A DNA stretch of 64,000 nt from Paenirhizobium selenitireducens ATCC BAA-1503 (GTDB lineage Bacteria; Pseudomonadota; Alphaproteobacteria; Rhizobiales; Rhizobiaceae): positions 496,001 through 560,000 of the forward strand of contig NZ_JAEG01000002.1 in assembly GCF_000518785.1 (NCBI RefSeq). Reading direction: 5' to 3'. Position numbers and translations under genes: made by a program. Positions 1 to 8,206 of the stretch are shown in pieces. Each line of letters opens with the position of its first letter. The first letter of the stretch is position 1. The notes beneath the pieces were generated by a model that saw only the letters and a program-made list of their open reading frames with translations, ran no database searches and was not told the origin of the DNA.

Positions 1-1
1 C

Positions 2-337
2 CGTGGGATTCAGAACTGGTTGAGAGTGGTGGCGACCGCGCTGGCGATCGTGCTGGTCTTCGCCGCTGTCCAATCGCACGCCTCAACGGACCTGTGCGCC
101 AGATCTGCTGAACTGGCGGACGCGCACCATCACAATCCTCATCAAGACTCGGGCCATCAGGATACGGATCACGGAGACTGTTGTCGCAGCGCGTGCGCTC
201 TCTGCGTGGCGCCGATCCATGGTACCGGGACGATCCTGAAGACTGTTGCCCCGACCATTGCTGTCCTGTGGCGATCCAACCGGTTATCCGGGCAAGCTCC
301 CTCTCCGGGATGGCACCCTCCCCGATCTGCTGGCTGA
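2..337 (+). CDS. Cys/His-rich exported protein, DUF2946-like, 5' end outside window
   Basis: The frame is open from the first bases of the window, so the true start is probably upstream; the first internal start codon is a TTG at 20 with no ribosome binding site before it. The product opens with a hydrophobic segment ending in QSHA, like an export signal. It continues with a His/Asp-rich stretch (AHHHNPHQD, HQDTDHGD), then DCCRSACALC with four cysteines, and a Pro/Arg-rich tail. This layout resembles small DUF2946-type proteins found beside copper genes. It lies 73 bp upstream of the multicopper oxidase on the same strand, so a role in periplasmic metal binding is likely but inferred. The family call is by pattern only. 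Confidence 0.55.
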   Translation, partial: RGIQNWLRVVATALAIVLVFAAVQSHASTDLCARSAELADAHHHNPHQDSGHQDTDHGDCCRSACALCVAPIHGTGTILKTVAPTIAVLWRSNRLSGQAPSPGWHPPRSAG

Positions 338-410
338 CGAAAGCGCGCATCGCGCGGACTTCACCTGTCAACAGCATGGTCGTGAAGCGACCGGGATCGA
401 GAGAGATATC

Positions 411-1865
411 ATGTTTAGAAGAGATTTTCTGAAGACGCTCGCCGTCGGTGCGACGGCCCTTTCACCATTGGCGAGCGCAGTGGCAAGAGCCACCACAAGC
501 ACCAGCGAGCTGGTCATCGGCAAGCGCACGCTGGAGGTGAACGGCAAGCCGGCCTCCGTCTTCGGACTGACCAACCGAGCAGGCGGAGCCGGACTGGTTC
601 TGGATGCCGACACAAGGTTCGACGTTCTCCTGAAAAACCAGAGTGGCGAGGAAACACTGATCCACTGGCACGGTCTGACGCCCCCCTGGAAGATGGACGG
701 CGTGCCCGGCAATCCGTCGACCCTGCTGCCGCCGAACGAAACGCGGGCCTATGACTTTCCGGTCGGCAGGGGCGGAACCCACTGGATGCATGCCCACACT
801 TTGCAGGAGCAGAACCTGCTCGCGGCGCCCCTGATCATCCGCACGGCCGAGGACCGGGCCCGCGACGAACAGGAGGTCGTGGTTCTCCTGCACGATTTCT
901 CCTTCAAATCGCCAGAGGAACTGCTGGCCGGGCTCCAGTCCGGCGCGGGTGGCCACGCCATGCCCTCGGGCCATGGCGGCATGACATCGATGATGAACAT
1001 GCATGGTGGGCACCAGATGGGCGGCGGAACGGCTGCGGGCATGCCGATGATGGCCATGCCAGCCATGGATCTCAACGATATCGAGTACGACGCCTATCTC
1101 GCGAATGACCGAACGCTCGACGATCCGGAGGTTGTCCGCGTCGAGCGCGGTGGACGCGTCAGGCTGCGCATCATCAATGGCGCGACGGCGACCGGGTTCA
1201 CGATCGATACCGGGCCGATCGAAGGTGAACTCATCGCTGTCGATGGGCTGGACGTCGTGCCAGTCCGCGGGCGCCGGTTTCCTTTATCGATGGGTCAGCG
1301 TGCCGACATCCGACTGAACCTGCCGGCGGAGGAAGGAGCCTTTCCCATCCTTGCGCTTCGCGAGGGGGCGAGCGAGAGGACGGGGATCGTTCTGGCGACG
1401 CCGGCGGCGCGTGTCGAGAAGCTCGAAACATCGGGCGCCAACAAGGGACCGGTTCTGGACCTGTCGCTGGAGCAGAGGTTGCAGAGCCTCTCGCCCCTTC
1501 CGACACGTACTGCCGACCAGCGGTTCGAACTGATGCTCGGCGGCGACATGGCCACCTACAAATGGGGAATCACTGCCGACGGCCCGCTCGACATGGTCGA
1601 GGGCCAGCGGGTCCGGATTTCGATGCACAACATGTCGATGATGGCCCACCCCATGCATCTCCATGGCCATCATTTCCAGGTCGTGGCGATCAACGGAATG
1701 GCGCTCGACGGCGCCATGCGGGACACCGTGATGCTCCCGCCAATGGCACAGGTTGCGATCGAGTTCGACGCCGACAATCCGGGACGCTGGCCGCTGCACT
1801 GCCACCATCTCTATCACATGGCGACCGGCATGATGACCTTCGTCGACTATGGCAAGGCAGGGTGA
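411..1865 (+). CDS. Multicopper oxidase (CueO/CopA type), Tat-exported
   Basis: 484 aa. The start is ATG 411, preceded by GAGAGA; an upstream extension of the frame lacks a binding site. The N-terminus MFRRDFLK followed by a hydrophobic stretch is a twin-arginine signal, so the enzyme folds in the cytoplasm and works in the periplasm. Copper ligands are all visible: HWHG near residue 85, HWMHAH at 124-129, HPMHLHGHH at 413-421, and [12 protein letters not shown] at 463-474, whose Cys464, His469 and Met474 match a type 1 copper site. A Met/His-rich loop lies around residues 184-220 ([17 protein letters not shown]), as in cuprous oxidases that detoxify Cu(I). The copper ATPase begins 10 bp downstream, so the two are probably co-transcribed. 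Exact substrate is not evident. Confidence 0.93.
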   Translation: MFRRDFLKTLAVGATALSPLASAVARATTSTSELVIGKRTLEVNGKPASVFGLTNRAGGAGLVLDADTRFDVLLKNQSGEETLIHWHGLTPPWKMDGVPGNPSTLLPPNETRAYDFPVGRGGTHWMHAHTLQEQNLLAAPLIIRTAEDRARDEQEVVVLLHDFSFKSPEELLAGLQSGAGGHAMPSGHGGMTSMMNMHGGHQMGGGTAAGMPMMAMPAMDLNDIEYDAYLANDRTLDDPEVVRVERGGRVRLRIINGATATGFTIDTGPIEGELIAVDGLDVVPVRGRRFPLSMGQRADIRLNLPAEEGAFPILALREGASERTGIVLATPAARVEKLETSGANKGPVLDLSLEQRLQSLSPLPTRTADQRFELMLGGDMATYKWGITADGPLDMVEGQRVRISMHNMSMMAHPMHLHGHHFQVVAINGMALDGAMRDTVMLPPMAQVAIEFDADNPGRWPLHCHHLYHMATGMMTFVDYGKAG

Positions 1866-1875
1866 GGAGGTTTCC

Positions 1876-4107
1876 ATGACCGACCAACATCACACGCATC
1901 ACCAAGACCAGCACAAACATGCGCATCACCATCATGGTGACCATGCGCCGGACACGTCGATACCACCGGCCCCGGCCGGTGGAGAAATCGCAAAGACGAC
2001 GATCTACACCTGCCCAATGCATCCGCAGATCCGGCAGAACGGCCCAGGCAACTGCCCCATCTGCGGCATGACTCTCGAGCCTGAGATGCCCGTTGCCGCT
2101 GAGCATGGCAGCGACGAGTACGCCGATATGTCCCGGCGCTTCTGGATCGGTTTAACCCTCAGCGTTCCCGTGCTGGCGCTGGAAATGGGCGGCCATCTGA
2201 CCAACCTTCACGGCGTGCTGATGCCGCAGACCTCCAACTGGATCCAGCTCGCACTCGCAACACCTGTCGTGCTCTGGGCGGGCTGGCCGTTTTTCGAACG
2301 CGGCTGGCGGTCGATCCTCACTCGCCATCTCAACATGTTCACGCTTATCGCCATGGGCGTGGGGGTGGCCTGGCTCTTCAGCGTCGTTGCCACACTGATG
2401 CCCGGCATATTCCCCGAGACCTTTCGTTCGGCCGAGGGAGCGGTTGCGGTCTACTTCGAGGCCGCCGCCGTCATCACGGTTCTCGTTCTCCTGGGCCAGG
2501 TCCTGGAACTGCGTGCACGGGAGCAAACGGGCGGCGCCATTCGCGCGCTTCTCGATCTCGCGCCCAAGATCGCCAGACGGGTGCGGGCCGATGGCACCGA
2601 CGAGGACATAGAACTTGAGGCCGTCAGCGTCGGCGACATGCTGCGCGTTCGTCCCGGCGAGAAAGTGCCGGTCGACGGGGTGCTGAAAGAGGGGCGAAGC
2701 TCGGTCGACGAGTCCATGATCACGGGGGAATCCATGCCCGTGACCAAGGAGCCCGGAGCGAGCTTGATAGGCGGCACCATGAACCGGACCGGCGGCTTCG
2801 TCATGGAGGCCGGCCGCGTCGGCGCAGACACCATGCTGTCACAGATCGTCAAGATGGTGGCCGAGGCACAGAGGTCCCGCGCACCCATCCAGCGTCTCGC
2901 AGACCAGGTTTCCGGCTGGTTTGTTCCGATCGTCGTCCTGATTGCCCTGGCCTCGTTCCTTCTCTGGGTTTTCCTCGGTCCGGAACCGCGCTTCGCCCAC
3001 GGCCTTGTCGCCGCCGTTGCAGTTCTCATCATCGCGTGTCCTTGCGCGCTGGGACTGGCCACTCCCATGTCGATCATGGTCGGGGTCGGAAAAGGCGCGA
3101 GTGTCGGTGTCCTCATCAAGAACGCGGAAGCGCTGGAGAGGCTCGAGAAGGTCGACACGCTGGTGCTGGACAAGACGGGCACGCTCACCGAGGGCCAACC
3201 TCGGCTCACGGCAGTCGTTCCCGCCCCCGGCTTGTCCGAAGCGGACGTGCTGAGAACCGCTGCCAGCCTGGAACGATCGAGCGAACATCCGCTGGCGCTG
3301 GCAATCGTCAATGCGGCGGTCGAGAGGCGCTTGTCGCTCGGGGAAGTCCAGGACTTTGACAGCCCTGTCGGAAAGGGCGTTACGGGCGTTTTCGAGGGAC
3401 GAAGGGTTGTCTTGGGAAGCCATCGGATCATGGAGGAACACGCGATCGACCTGTCCGCCTTCCTCTCCAAGGCCGAAAGCCTGCGCAACGACGGAGCAAC
3501 CGTGATCTTCATGGTGGCCGATGGAAAGGTCGAAAGCCTGTTTGCGATCGCGGACCCGGTGAAGGAGACGACGCCGGAAGCGCTGAGAACGCTGGTGGAT
3601 GAAGGCATTCGCATCGTCATGCTGACGGGCGACAACAGGACGACCGCGGATGCCGTCGCCCGACGCCTCGGGATCGCCGAAGTCGAGGCGGAGGTCCTTC
3701 CGGAAGACAAGAGCAAGATCGTGTCGCGCCTGAGAGGGGAAGGACGGATCGTCGCCATGGCAGGGGATGGCGTGAACGATGCGCCGGCTCTCGCCGCCGC
3801 CGACGTCGGGATCGCCATGGGTACCGGCACCGACGTCGCAATGGAAAGTGCCGGCGTCACGCTGCTGAAGGGAGACCTGATGGGTATCGTGCGGGCGCGA
3901 CAGCTCAGCCGCGCCACGATGGCCAACATTCGCCAGAACCTGTTCTTCGCCTTCATCTACAATGCCGCGGGCGTCCCGATAGCCGCCGGACTGCTCTATC
4001 CCTCCTTCGGGATACTGCTGTCGCCAATCATTGCCGCGGCAGCGATGGCCTTGTCGTCCGTCAGCGTGATCGGCAATGCGTTGCGCCTGAAGACGACCCG
4101 GATATGA
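1876..4107 (+). CDS. copA: Copper-translocating P-type ATPase (P1B-1)
   Basis: 743 aa. ATG 1876 is chosen because GAGGAGG lies just before it; an in-frame ATG at 1849 would overlap the oxidase gene. The first 24 residues contain 11 histidines, followed by a heavy-metal-binding motif YTCPMHP...CPICGM at about 44-65 in place of a usual HMA domain. Core motifs are intact: TGES, the membrane CPC at about 388, the phosphorylated Asp432 in DKTGT, SSEHPLA, and GDGVNDAP near 630. The late membrane residues YN (FIYNAAG) and MALSS match the Cu+/Ag+ class. It should export cuprous ion from the cytoplasm, with the oxidase acting on it outside. A hairpin 21 bp after the stop probably ends the operon. Confidence 0.95.
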   Translation: MTDQHHTHHQDQHKHAHHHHGDHAPDTSIPPAPAGGEIAKTTIYTCPMHPQIRQNGPGNCPICGMTLEPEMPVAAEHGSDEYADMSRRFWIGLTLSVPVLALEMGGHLTNLHGVLMPQTSNWIQLALATPVVLWAGWPFFERGWRSILTRHLNMFTLIAMGVGVAWLFSVVATLMPGIFPETFRSAEGAVAVYFEAAAVITVLVLLGQVLELRAREQTGGAIRALLDLAPKIARRVRADGTDEDIELEAVSVGDMLRVRPGEKVPVDGVLKEGRSSVDESMITGESMPVTKEPGASLIGGTMNRTGGFVMEAGRVGADTMLSQIVKMVAEAQRSRAPIQRLADQVSGWFVPIVVLIALASFLLWVFLGPEPRFAHGLVAAVAVLIIACPCALGLATPMSIMVGVGKGASVGVLIKNAEALERLEKVDTLVLDKTGTLTEGQPRLTAVVPAPGLSEADVLRTAASLERSSEHPLALAIVNAAVERRLSLGEVQDFDSPVGKGVTGVFEGRRVVLGSHRIMEEHAIDLSAFLSKAESLRNDGATVIFMVADGKVESLFAIADPVKETTPEALRTLVDEGIRIVMLTGDNRTTADAVARRLGIAEVEAEVLPEDKSKIVSRLRGEGRIVAMAGDGVNDAPALAAADVGIAMGTGTDVAMESAGVTLLKGDLMGIVRARQLSRATMANIRQNLFFAFIYNAAGVPIAAGLLYPSFGILLSPIIAAAAMALSSVSVIGNALRLKTTRI

Positions 4108-4128
4108 AGCGCGAGCCATAGGCATTCC

Positions 4129-4149
4129 GCCCCGGTCAACGACCGGGGC
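4129..4149 (+). terminator. Hairpin terminator after the copper operon
   Basis: GCCCCGGTC and GACCGGGGC form a perfect 9-bp stem around a 3-base loop (AAC), followed by TTCT. It lies 21 bp after the ATPase stop. The T tract is weak. Confidence 0.65.
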
Positions 4150-4335
4150 TTCTGACTTCCATGCGTAATCTTATAGACTCCATCACCGGCCTGAAGGTCA
4201 CAGCTAGGCACGCCCCTTCACAGGAAAAAGATATGCCCGCGGACACGGCAGTTCCGGCAAGTCCTGCCCTTGCGCAGGGCGCAATTGGACCTATTGTGTG
4301 CCGGATTTCAATCTTTCCAGGATTCTCAAGACAGC

Positions 4336-5445
4336 ATGTCCGGTTTTTCGCGCTTCACCCCCTTGATCAGCGCCCTTCCCGCAACCGTGCCTTTCGTCGG
4401 GCCGGAAGCCATCGAACGGCAGCGCGGCCTGCCGGTCATCGCCCGGATCGGGGCCAATGAAAGCGGCTTCGGCCCCGCCCCTTCCGTGCTCGCGACAATC
4501 CGCGACAAGGCCGGCGAAATCTGGAAGTACAACGATCCCGAAAACTTTGCCCTGAAGACGGCGCTGGCCGCCCATCTCGGTCTGGCCCCGGCCAATATCG
4601 TCGTCGGCGAAGGCGTCGACGACCTGCTCGGCCTGATCGTCCGGCTGATCATCGAGCCCGGAATGCCGGTCGTCACCTCGCTCGGCGGCTATCCGACCTT
4701 CAACTTTCACGTCAACGGCTTTGGCGGCCGGCTCGTGACTACGCGCTATGTCGACGACCGCGAAGATCTCGACGGCCTGCTCGCCGCGGTGAAGCGGGAA
4801 AACGCGCCGCTCGTCTATTTCGCCAATCCGGACAATCCGATGGGCAGTTGGTGGGATGCCGACAGCATCGTCTCCTTTGCCCGGGCGCTGCCCGAAACCA
4901 CGCTGCTCATTCTCGACGAAGCCTATTGCGAGACCGCGCCCGAAGGCTCGGCGCCGCCGACCGATGCGCTGATCGACCTGCCGAATGTGCTGCGCATGCG
5001 CACCTTCTCCAAGGCCTACGGCCTGGCCGGCGCGCGCGTCGGTTATGCCTTCGGCACGCCGGCGACGGTTCTTGCCTTCGACAAGATCCGCAATCATTTC
5101 GGCATGCCGCGCCTCTCGACCGAGGCAGCGCTCGCCGCCCTTGCCGACCAGGCCTATCTGAAGGACGTGGTTGCGCGCATCGTGGCCGCACGCGAGCGCA
5201 TCGCCGCAATCGCCACGGCAAACGGGCTTGCTCCGCTTGCCTCGGCCACCAATTTCGTCGCCATCGACTGCGGCAGCGACGGCACCCGCGCCCGTGCCAT
5301 CGTCGACGGACTGATGCAGCACGGCGTCTTCATCCGCATGCCGGGCGTTGCGCCGCTCAACCGCTGCATCCGCGTTTCGACCGGACTGCCGGCCGACATG
5401 GACCTGTTCGAGGACGTGCTGCCCAAAGTGCTGAAGTCGCTCTGA
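4336..5445 (+). CDS. PLP-dependent aminotransferase, histidinol-phosphate aminotransferase-like
   Basis: 369 aa, the usual length of fold-type I class II aminotransferases. ATG 4336 (MSGFSRFTPL) is preferred over in-frame codons further up because the family similarity begins there. Features include the substrate-entry segment IGANESGFGPAP near the N-terminus, the NPDNPMGSWW stretch, the PLP-contacting LDEAYCE, the Schiff-base lysine in RTFSKAYGLAGARVGY, and the C-terminal arginine of RVSTG. These fit an HisC-like enzyme acting on an aromatic or imidazole amino donor. No his genes are nearby, so a biosynthetic role in histidine is not supported by context. It stands alone between two hairpins. 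Confidence 0.85.
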   Translation: MSGFSRFTPLISALPATVPFVGPEAIERQRGLPVIARIGANESGFGPAPSVLATIRDKAGEIWKYNDPENFALKTALAAHLGLAPANIVVGEGVDDLLGLIVRLIIEPGMPVVTSLGGYPTFNFHVNGFGGRLVTTRYVDDREDLDGLLAAVKRENAPLVYFANPDNPMGSWWDADSIVSFARALPETTLLILDEAYCETAPEGSAPPTDALIDLPNVLRMRTFSKAYGLAGARVGYAFGTPATVLAFDKIRNHFGMPRLSTEAALAALADQAYLKDVVARIVAARERIAAIATANGLAPLASATNFVAIDCGSDGTRARAIVDGLMQHGVFIRMPGVAPLNRCIRVSTGLPADMDLFEDVLPKVLKSL

Positions 5446-5470
5446 TCGGGCAGGCATACGCCAAATAAAA

Positions 5471-5508
5471 AGAACCGCGCCGGCCTTGTTCCTGCCGGTC
5501 GCGGTTCT
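5471..5508. terminator. Bidirectional terminator between convergent genes
   Basis: AGAACCGCG/CGCGGTTCT plus CCGGC/GCCGG make a long stem with one bulged T and a 9-base loop. The A-run just before it (AAATAAAA) becomes a T tract on the minus strand, so it best serves the Sel1-type gene, while also closing the aminotransferase. Confidence 0.6.
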
Positions 5509-5616
5509 CATGTGTTGGCACAGGCCCCGTCCAAAGGTCCCCCGCCACGCTCCCCTCTCTCAGGGTTTTTCTTGTCTGTTGAACCCGGTATCATACCGGG
5601 GAACTGGTCATGACGA

Positions 5617-5883
5617 TCAGTGCATCGTCATCCATTCGCGGGCCGAGCGCAGGGCTTCGGCAAGCTCGGTCTTGCTCATCGTCTGGGCCAGATCGGCGCG
5701 GAGTTCCGCGGCGCGTTCGCAGCCCTTGATGGCGGCGATGTTCAGCCACTTGTGCGCCGAGACGAGGTCGATGGAACAACCGCGGCCGGTTGCATACATC
5801 AGCCCCATGTCGCAGAAGACATCGGCGCGAGTCTCGCCACCCATCGTGGCCATTTCGGAATTGTGCATTTCAAAGCGTGCCAT
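5617..5883 (-). CDS. Small Sel1-repeat protein
   Basis: 88 aa on the minus strand; AGGGA lies before ATG 5883. Residues about 20-54 (ADVFCDMGLMYATGRG...SAHKWLNIAAIKG) fit one Sel1-like repeat: a helix pair with the LMYATGRG turn, W at the second helix and AAxxG at the end. The rest is a charged helix (LAQTMSKTELAEALRSAREW). There is no signal peptide or membrane segment, so it is probably a cytoplasmic helper in protein contacts. Function is unknown; similar single-repeat proteins are common in Rhizobiaceae. It is monocistronic, ending at the terminator downstream. Confidence 0.75.
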   Translation of the reverse strand: MARFEMHNSEMATMGGETRADVFCDMGLMYATGRGCSIDLVSAHKWLNIAAIKGCERAAELRADLAQTMSKTELAEALRSAREWMTMH

Positions 5884-6422
5884 CGGTTTTGTCCCTGTCT
5901 AGCCTAACGGTTTAAACTGTCCCTGTTTTGGCCCTTGAGAGGCCTTCCTTTGGAACCCCTGGCCGTCTGTCGCGGCGTCTTTGAGGTTCTTCCGGAGCGG
6001 CGGGTTTTCCCTGCTCGTTTGATGACTTCACTATGCCGGAAGCCTTTCAACGGGCGCTTAAAATGCATGATTAATTTGCTGAAAACAAAGTACAAATGCT
6101 TTGTAAACTTGGCTTTTCGTTAAGCATCGCCCTGCCTGAAACACAAGGATTTCGGCTCAAAATTTACGAAAACTTCAGGAGCGGATTTAAACCGAACGCT
6201 AACCACGAAAAACACTTGGCTTTTGATGCCTCTGCTTGAAAGGCCGAAAAACCGGGTTTTCGGCGCGGTTGTAAAAGCCTGGAACGGCTATTTACCTTTA
6301 CGTCCGCGTAAGATATTTTTCCTTCTGCTGACCCATGGAGCGCGCACGTCGGGCGCGGCCATGCCGGCATTGGAGTGCCGGTCCATCAGCATTCGGGCTC
6401 ATTTCGGGAGGAGAGTTACACA
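5884..6422. other. 539-bp intergenic region, AT-richer, no gene
   Basis: The spacer serves two divergent genes. It is clearly richer in A and T than its neighbours. Visible structure is limited to a palindrome GTTTAAAC near 5910, an inverted repeat ACAAAG-N8-CTTTGT at 6085-6104, and the word CTTGGCTTTT near 6109 that recurs near 6213. The short frames here have no binding sites or recognisable products. Confidence 0.5.
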
Positions 6423-6764
6423 ATGCGCATGATTATCGTCGCCGCGGCTGCGGCCCTGGCATTTTCGGCCGCTTCGGTTCAGGCTGCCGAACCGATCGAA
6501 GGCAACTGGAAGACGGCAAGCGGCGCCACCGCGCAGATCGCCCCGTGCGGCGGCAGCTTTTGCGTGACGCTGAAGACCGGCAAGCATGCCGGCAAGCAGA
6601 TCGGCAAGATGGCCGGCGCCGCCGGCGCCTACAAGGGCACCATCACCGATCCGGACGCTGACAAGACCTATTCCGGTTCCGGCAAGGTATCCGGCAATTC
6701 GCTGAAGATGCAGGGCTGCGTCATGTCGGTGTTCTGCAAGACCCAGACCTGGTCGCGTCTCTGA
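6423..6764 (+). CDS. DUF2147-type exported small protein
   Basis: 113 aa. ATG 6423 follows GGAGGAG at good spacing; in-frame ATGs upstream lack one. Residues 1-21 (MRMIIVAAAAALAFSAASVQA) are a cleavable signal peptide. The mature part begins with EPIEGNWKTASGATAQIAPCGGSFCVTLKTG, the DUF2147 pattern of a strand pair with two cysteines likely to form a disulphide, and ends with CVMSVFCKTQTWSRL carrying two more. The product should be periplasmic. The family has no established activity. A perfect 15-bp terminator stem follows 22 bp after the stop, so it is monocistronic. Confidence 0.85.
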   Translation: MRMIIVAAAAALAFSAASVQAAEPIEGNWKTASGATAQIAPCGGSFCVTLKTGKHAGKQIGKMAGAAGAYKGTITDPDADKTYSGSGKVSGNSLKMQGCVMSVFCKTQTWSRL

Positions 6765-6786
6765 ACCGCAGCAAGCGTCAAGAACG

Positions 6787-6828
6787 AGAGAGGCCCGGCA
6801 GACGACTGCCGGGCCTCTCTTTCTTTCT
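6787..6828 (+). terminator. Strong intrinsic terminator
   Basis: A perfect 15-bp stem (6787-6801 with 6806-6820, AGAGAGGCCCGGCAG) closes on a 4-base loop ACGA and is followed by TTCTTTCT. It ends the DUF2147 gene and lies between it and the convergent GST gene. Confidence 0.9.
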
Positions 6829-6839
6829 GGGCCTTTGCT

Positions 6840-7532
6840 TCAGCGCGCCTTCTGGCCGAACAGCACCTTCTTGGCGTCGTCGTCCTGGGCGATGTTCTGG
6901 CGCTTCTCCTGGCCGACGGCAATGCCGCGCTCGACCGCCGGGCGCGCCATGACGCGCTCGAACCAGGCTTTGAGGTTCGGGAAGTCGTCGAGATCCTGAC
7001 CCTGGTTCTTGTGCGGCACGACCCAGCCGATCGAGGCGATGTCGGCGATCGAGTAGTCGCCGGCCAGATAGTCGCGATCGGCAAGCCGCCTGTTCATCAC
7101 GCCGTAGAGCCGGTTCACCTCGTTGGTGTAGCGGTTGATGCCGTATTCGATCTTCTCCGGCGCATACTGGCGGAAGTGATGCGCCTGGCCGGCCATCGGC
7201 CCCAGACCACCCATCTGCCAGAACAGCCACTGGTCGACTTCGACGCGGGCACGCTCGTCGGTGGGATAGAGCTTGCCGTACTTGCGGCCAAGATATTGCA
7301 GGATGGCGCCCGACTCGAAGACCGAGATCGGTTCGCCGCCCGGGCCGTTCGGATCGATGATCGCCGGCATGCGGTTGTTCGGGGCGATCTTCAGGAAGTC
7401 CGGCTCGAACTGCTCGCCCTTGCCGATGTTGACGTACTTCACCTCATAGGGAACGCCGAGTTCCTCGAGCATGATGGAGATCTTCCAGCCATTGGGGGTC
7501 GGCCAGTAATAGAGTTCGATCGGCTTGGTCAT
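6840..7532 (-). CDS. Glutathione S-transferase family protein (YfcG/nu-class)
   Basis: 230 aa. ATG 7532 follows GGAGAG; the longer frame to 7658 has no support. The thioredoxin-like N-terminal domain runs IELYYWPTPNGWKISIMLEELGVPYEV, with the TPNGWK active-site loop typical of nu-class enzymes that act as glutathione-dependent disulphide-bond reductases or peroxidases. The cis-Pro segment NNRMPAI and the glutathione-binding VFESGAILQYLG follow. The all-helical C-terminal domain includes the conserved SIADIASIGWV N-capping box. It is cytosolic and appears monocistronic. The physiological substrate cannot be read from sequence. Confidence 0.9.
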   Translation of the reverse strand: MTKPIELYYWPTPNGWKISIMLEELGVPYEVKYVNIGKGEQFEPDFLKIAPNNRMPAIIDPNGPGGEPISVFESGAILQYLGRKYGKLYPTDERARVEVDQWLFWQMGGLGPMAGQAHHFRQYAPEKIEYGINRYTNEVNRLYGVMNRRLADRDYLAGDYSIADIASIGWVVPHKNQGQDLDDFPNLKAWFERVMARPAVERGIAVGQEKRQNIAQDDDAKKVLFGQKAR

Positions 7533-7718
7533 GGGATTCTCTCCGGTTCGTCGGGGGAAAGCGTGCGGGATGCCCACAAGACTTAGATACGACCGGCGGA
7601 TGTTCAAGTGAATTCCCCTTAATCGATCTGAATGCCAGATGAACCGGCGCCTCAGCACCGGTTCAGGGCCGGGCCGTCATAACGTCAGCATCAGAACGAC
7701 GAACCGGGGAATACGGTG

Positions 7719-7886
7719 ATGGAAAAGCTGGCACGGCGCATGACGATCTTCTCTCTGGGCATGGCCATCTTCGCGATGCTCGTCGCCGGACTGGTGACCG
7801 CCGGCAACGGCGCGGCCGGGCGCTCCTTCTCGGTTTCCTCCGCCTGCATTCCCGCAGGCGGCGCATTCTGCAACACCGCTCTTTGA
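7719..7886 (+). CDS. Tiny secreted protein (55 aa), unknown
   Basis: ATG 7719 to TGA 7884-7886. The product starts MEKLARRMTIFSLGMAIFAM and runs through a hydrophobic stretch to LVTAGNGAAGRS, a plausible signal peptide. The remainder has two cysteines (SSACIPAGGAFCNTAL). There is only a poor binding site (GGGGA 10 bases upstream), but the codon choice is GC-rich at third positions. It is followed 23 bp later by a second tiny exported protein, suggesting a two-gene unit. I do not recognise the family. Confidence 0.5.
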   Translation: MEKLARRMTIFSLGMAIFAMLVAGLVTAGNGAAGRSFSVSSACIPAGGAFCNTAL

Positions 7887-7909
7887 ACCCAGGCCCCGAG
7901 GACACCACC

Positions 7910-8086
7910 ATGCGCGCTTCCGCCAGCCACATTGCCGCCCTCTGCCTTCGCTGCACCCTTGTCGCCGGCCTGTTTCTCGGCCCGCTCGTCGCGGTCGGCG
8001 TCGCCCGCTCGGAAGAGATCAAGATTGCGAAGAGCGGTGCAGGCCTCGTGCTGTTCGTCAGCCTCCAGCGCCAGTCGATGAGCTGA
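7910..8086 (+). CDS. Tiny exported or membrane protein (58 aa), unknown
   Basis: ATG 7910 follows CGAGGACACC. The product is MRASASHIAALCLRC... with a hydrophobic segment (TLVAGLFLGPLVAVGVA) and a possible cleavage before RSEEIKIAKSGAG, ending SLQRQSMS. It lies just after another tiny exported protein on the same strand. No known domain is visible, and it could be a membrane-bound small protein rather than a secreted one. A TTG further up in the same frame (7883) has no support. Confidence 0.5.
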   Translation: MRASASHIAALCLRCTLVAGLFLGPLVAVGVARSEEIKIAKSGAGLVLFVSLQRQSMS

Positions 8087-8173
8087 GCTTGTCCGCGGAC
8101 CGGATTTGCCGCGATGTGCGCTGGCAGCCTTCCCGACTGCACCAAACCGTGAATTCAGCGCGAACCACGTCGT

Positions 8174-8201
8174 TTGCTTGTCAAGAAGTCTCCACTATAA
8201 T
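8174..8201 (+). promoter_or_regulatory. Promoter of amn placed for a leaderless transcript
   Basis: TTGCTT (8174-8179) and a consensus TATAAT (8196-8201) are separated by 16 bp. The ATG of amn starts only 5 bases after the TATAAT, where transcription itself would begin, and there is no Shine-Dalgarno sequence. Confidence 0.6.
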
Positions 8202-8206
8202 GACTT

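Noticed and set aside
2451..3956. 501-codon minus-strand frame across the copper ATPase gene
   Set aside because: It is antisense to an intact ATPase with every motif; its product is Ser/Arg/Thr-rich without any domain, as usual for shadows in GC-rich DNA.
6059..6076. TTAA-N9-TTAA near 6.06 kb as a CtrA site
   Set aside because: The spacing is nine instead of seven bases.
8178..8201. TTGTCA as the -35 element of amn
   Set aside because: It is only 12 bases from TATAAT; TTGCTT at 16 bases is better.
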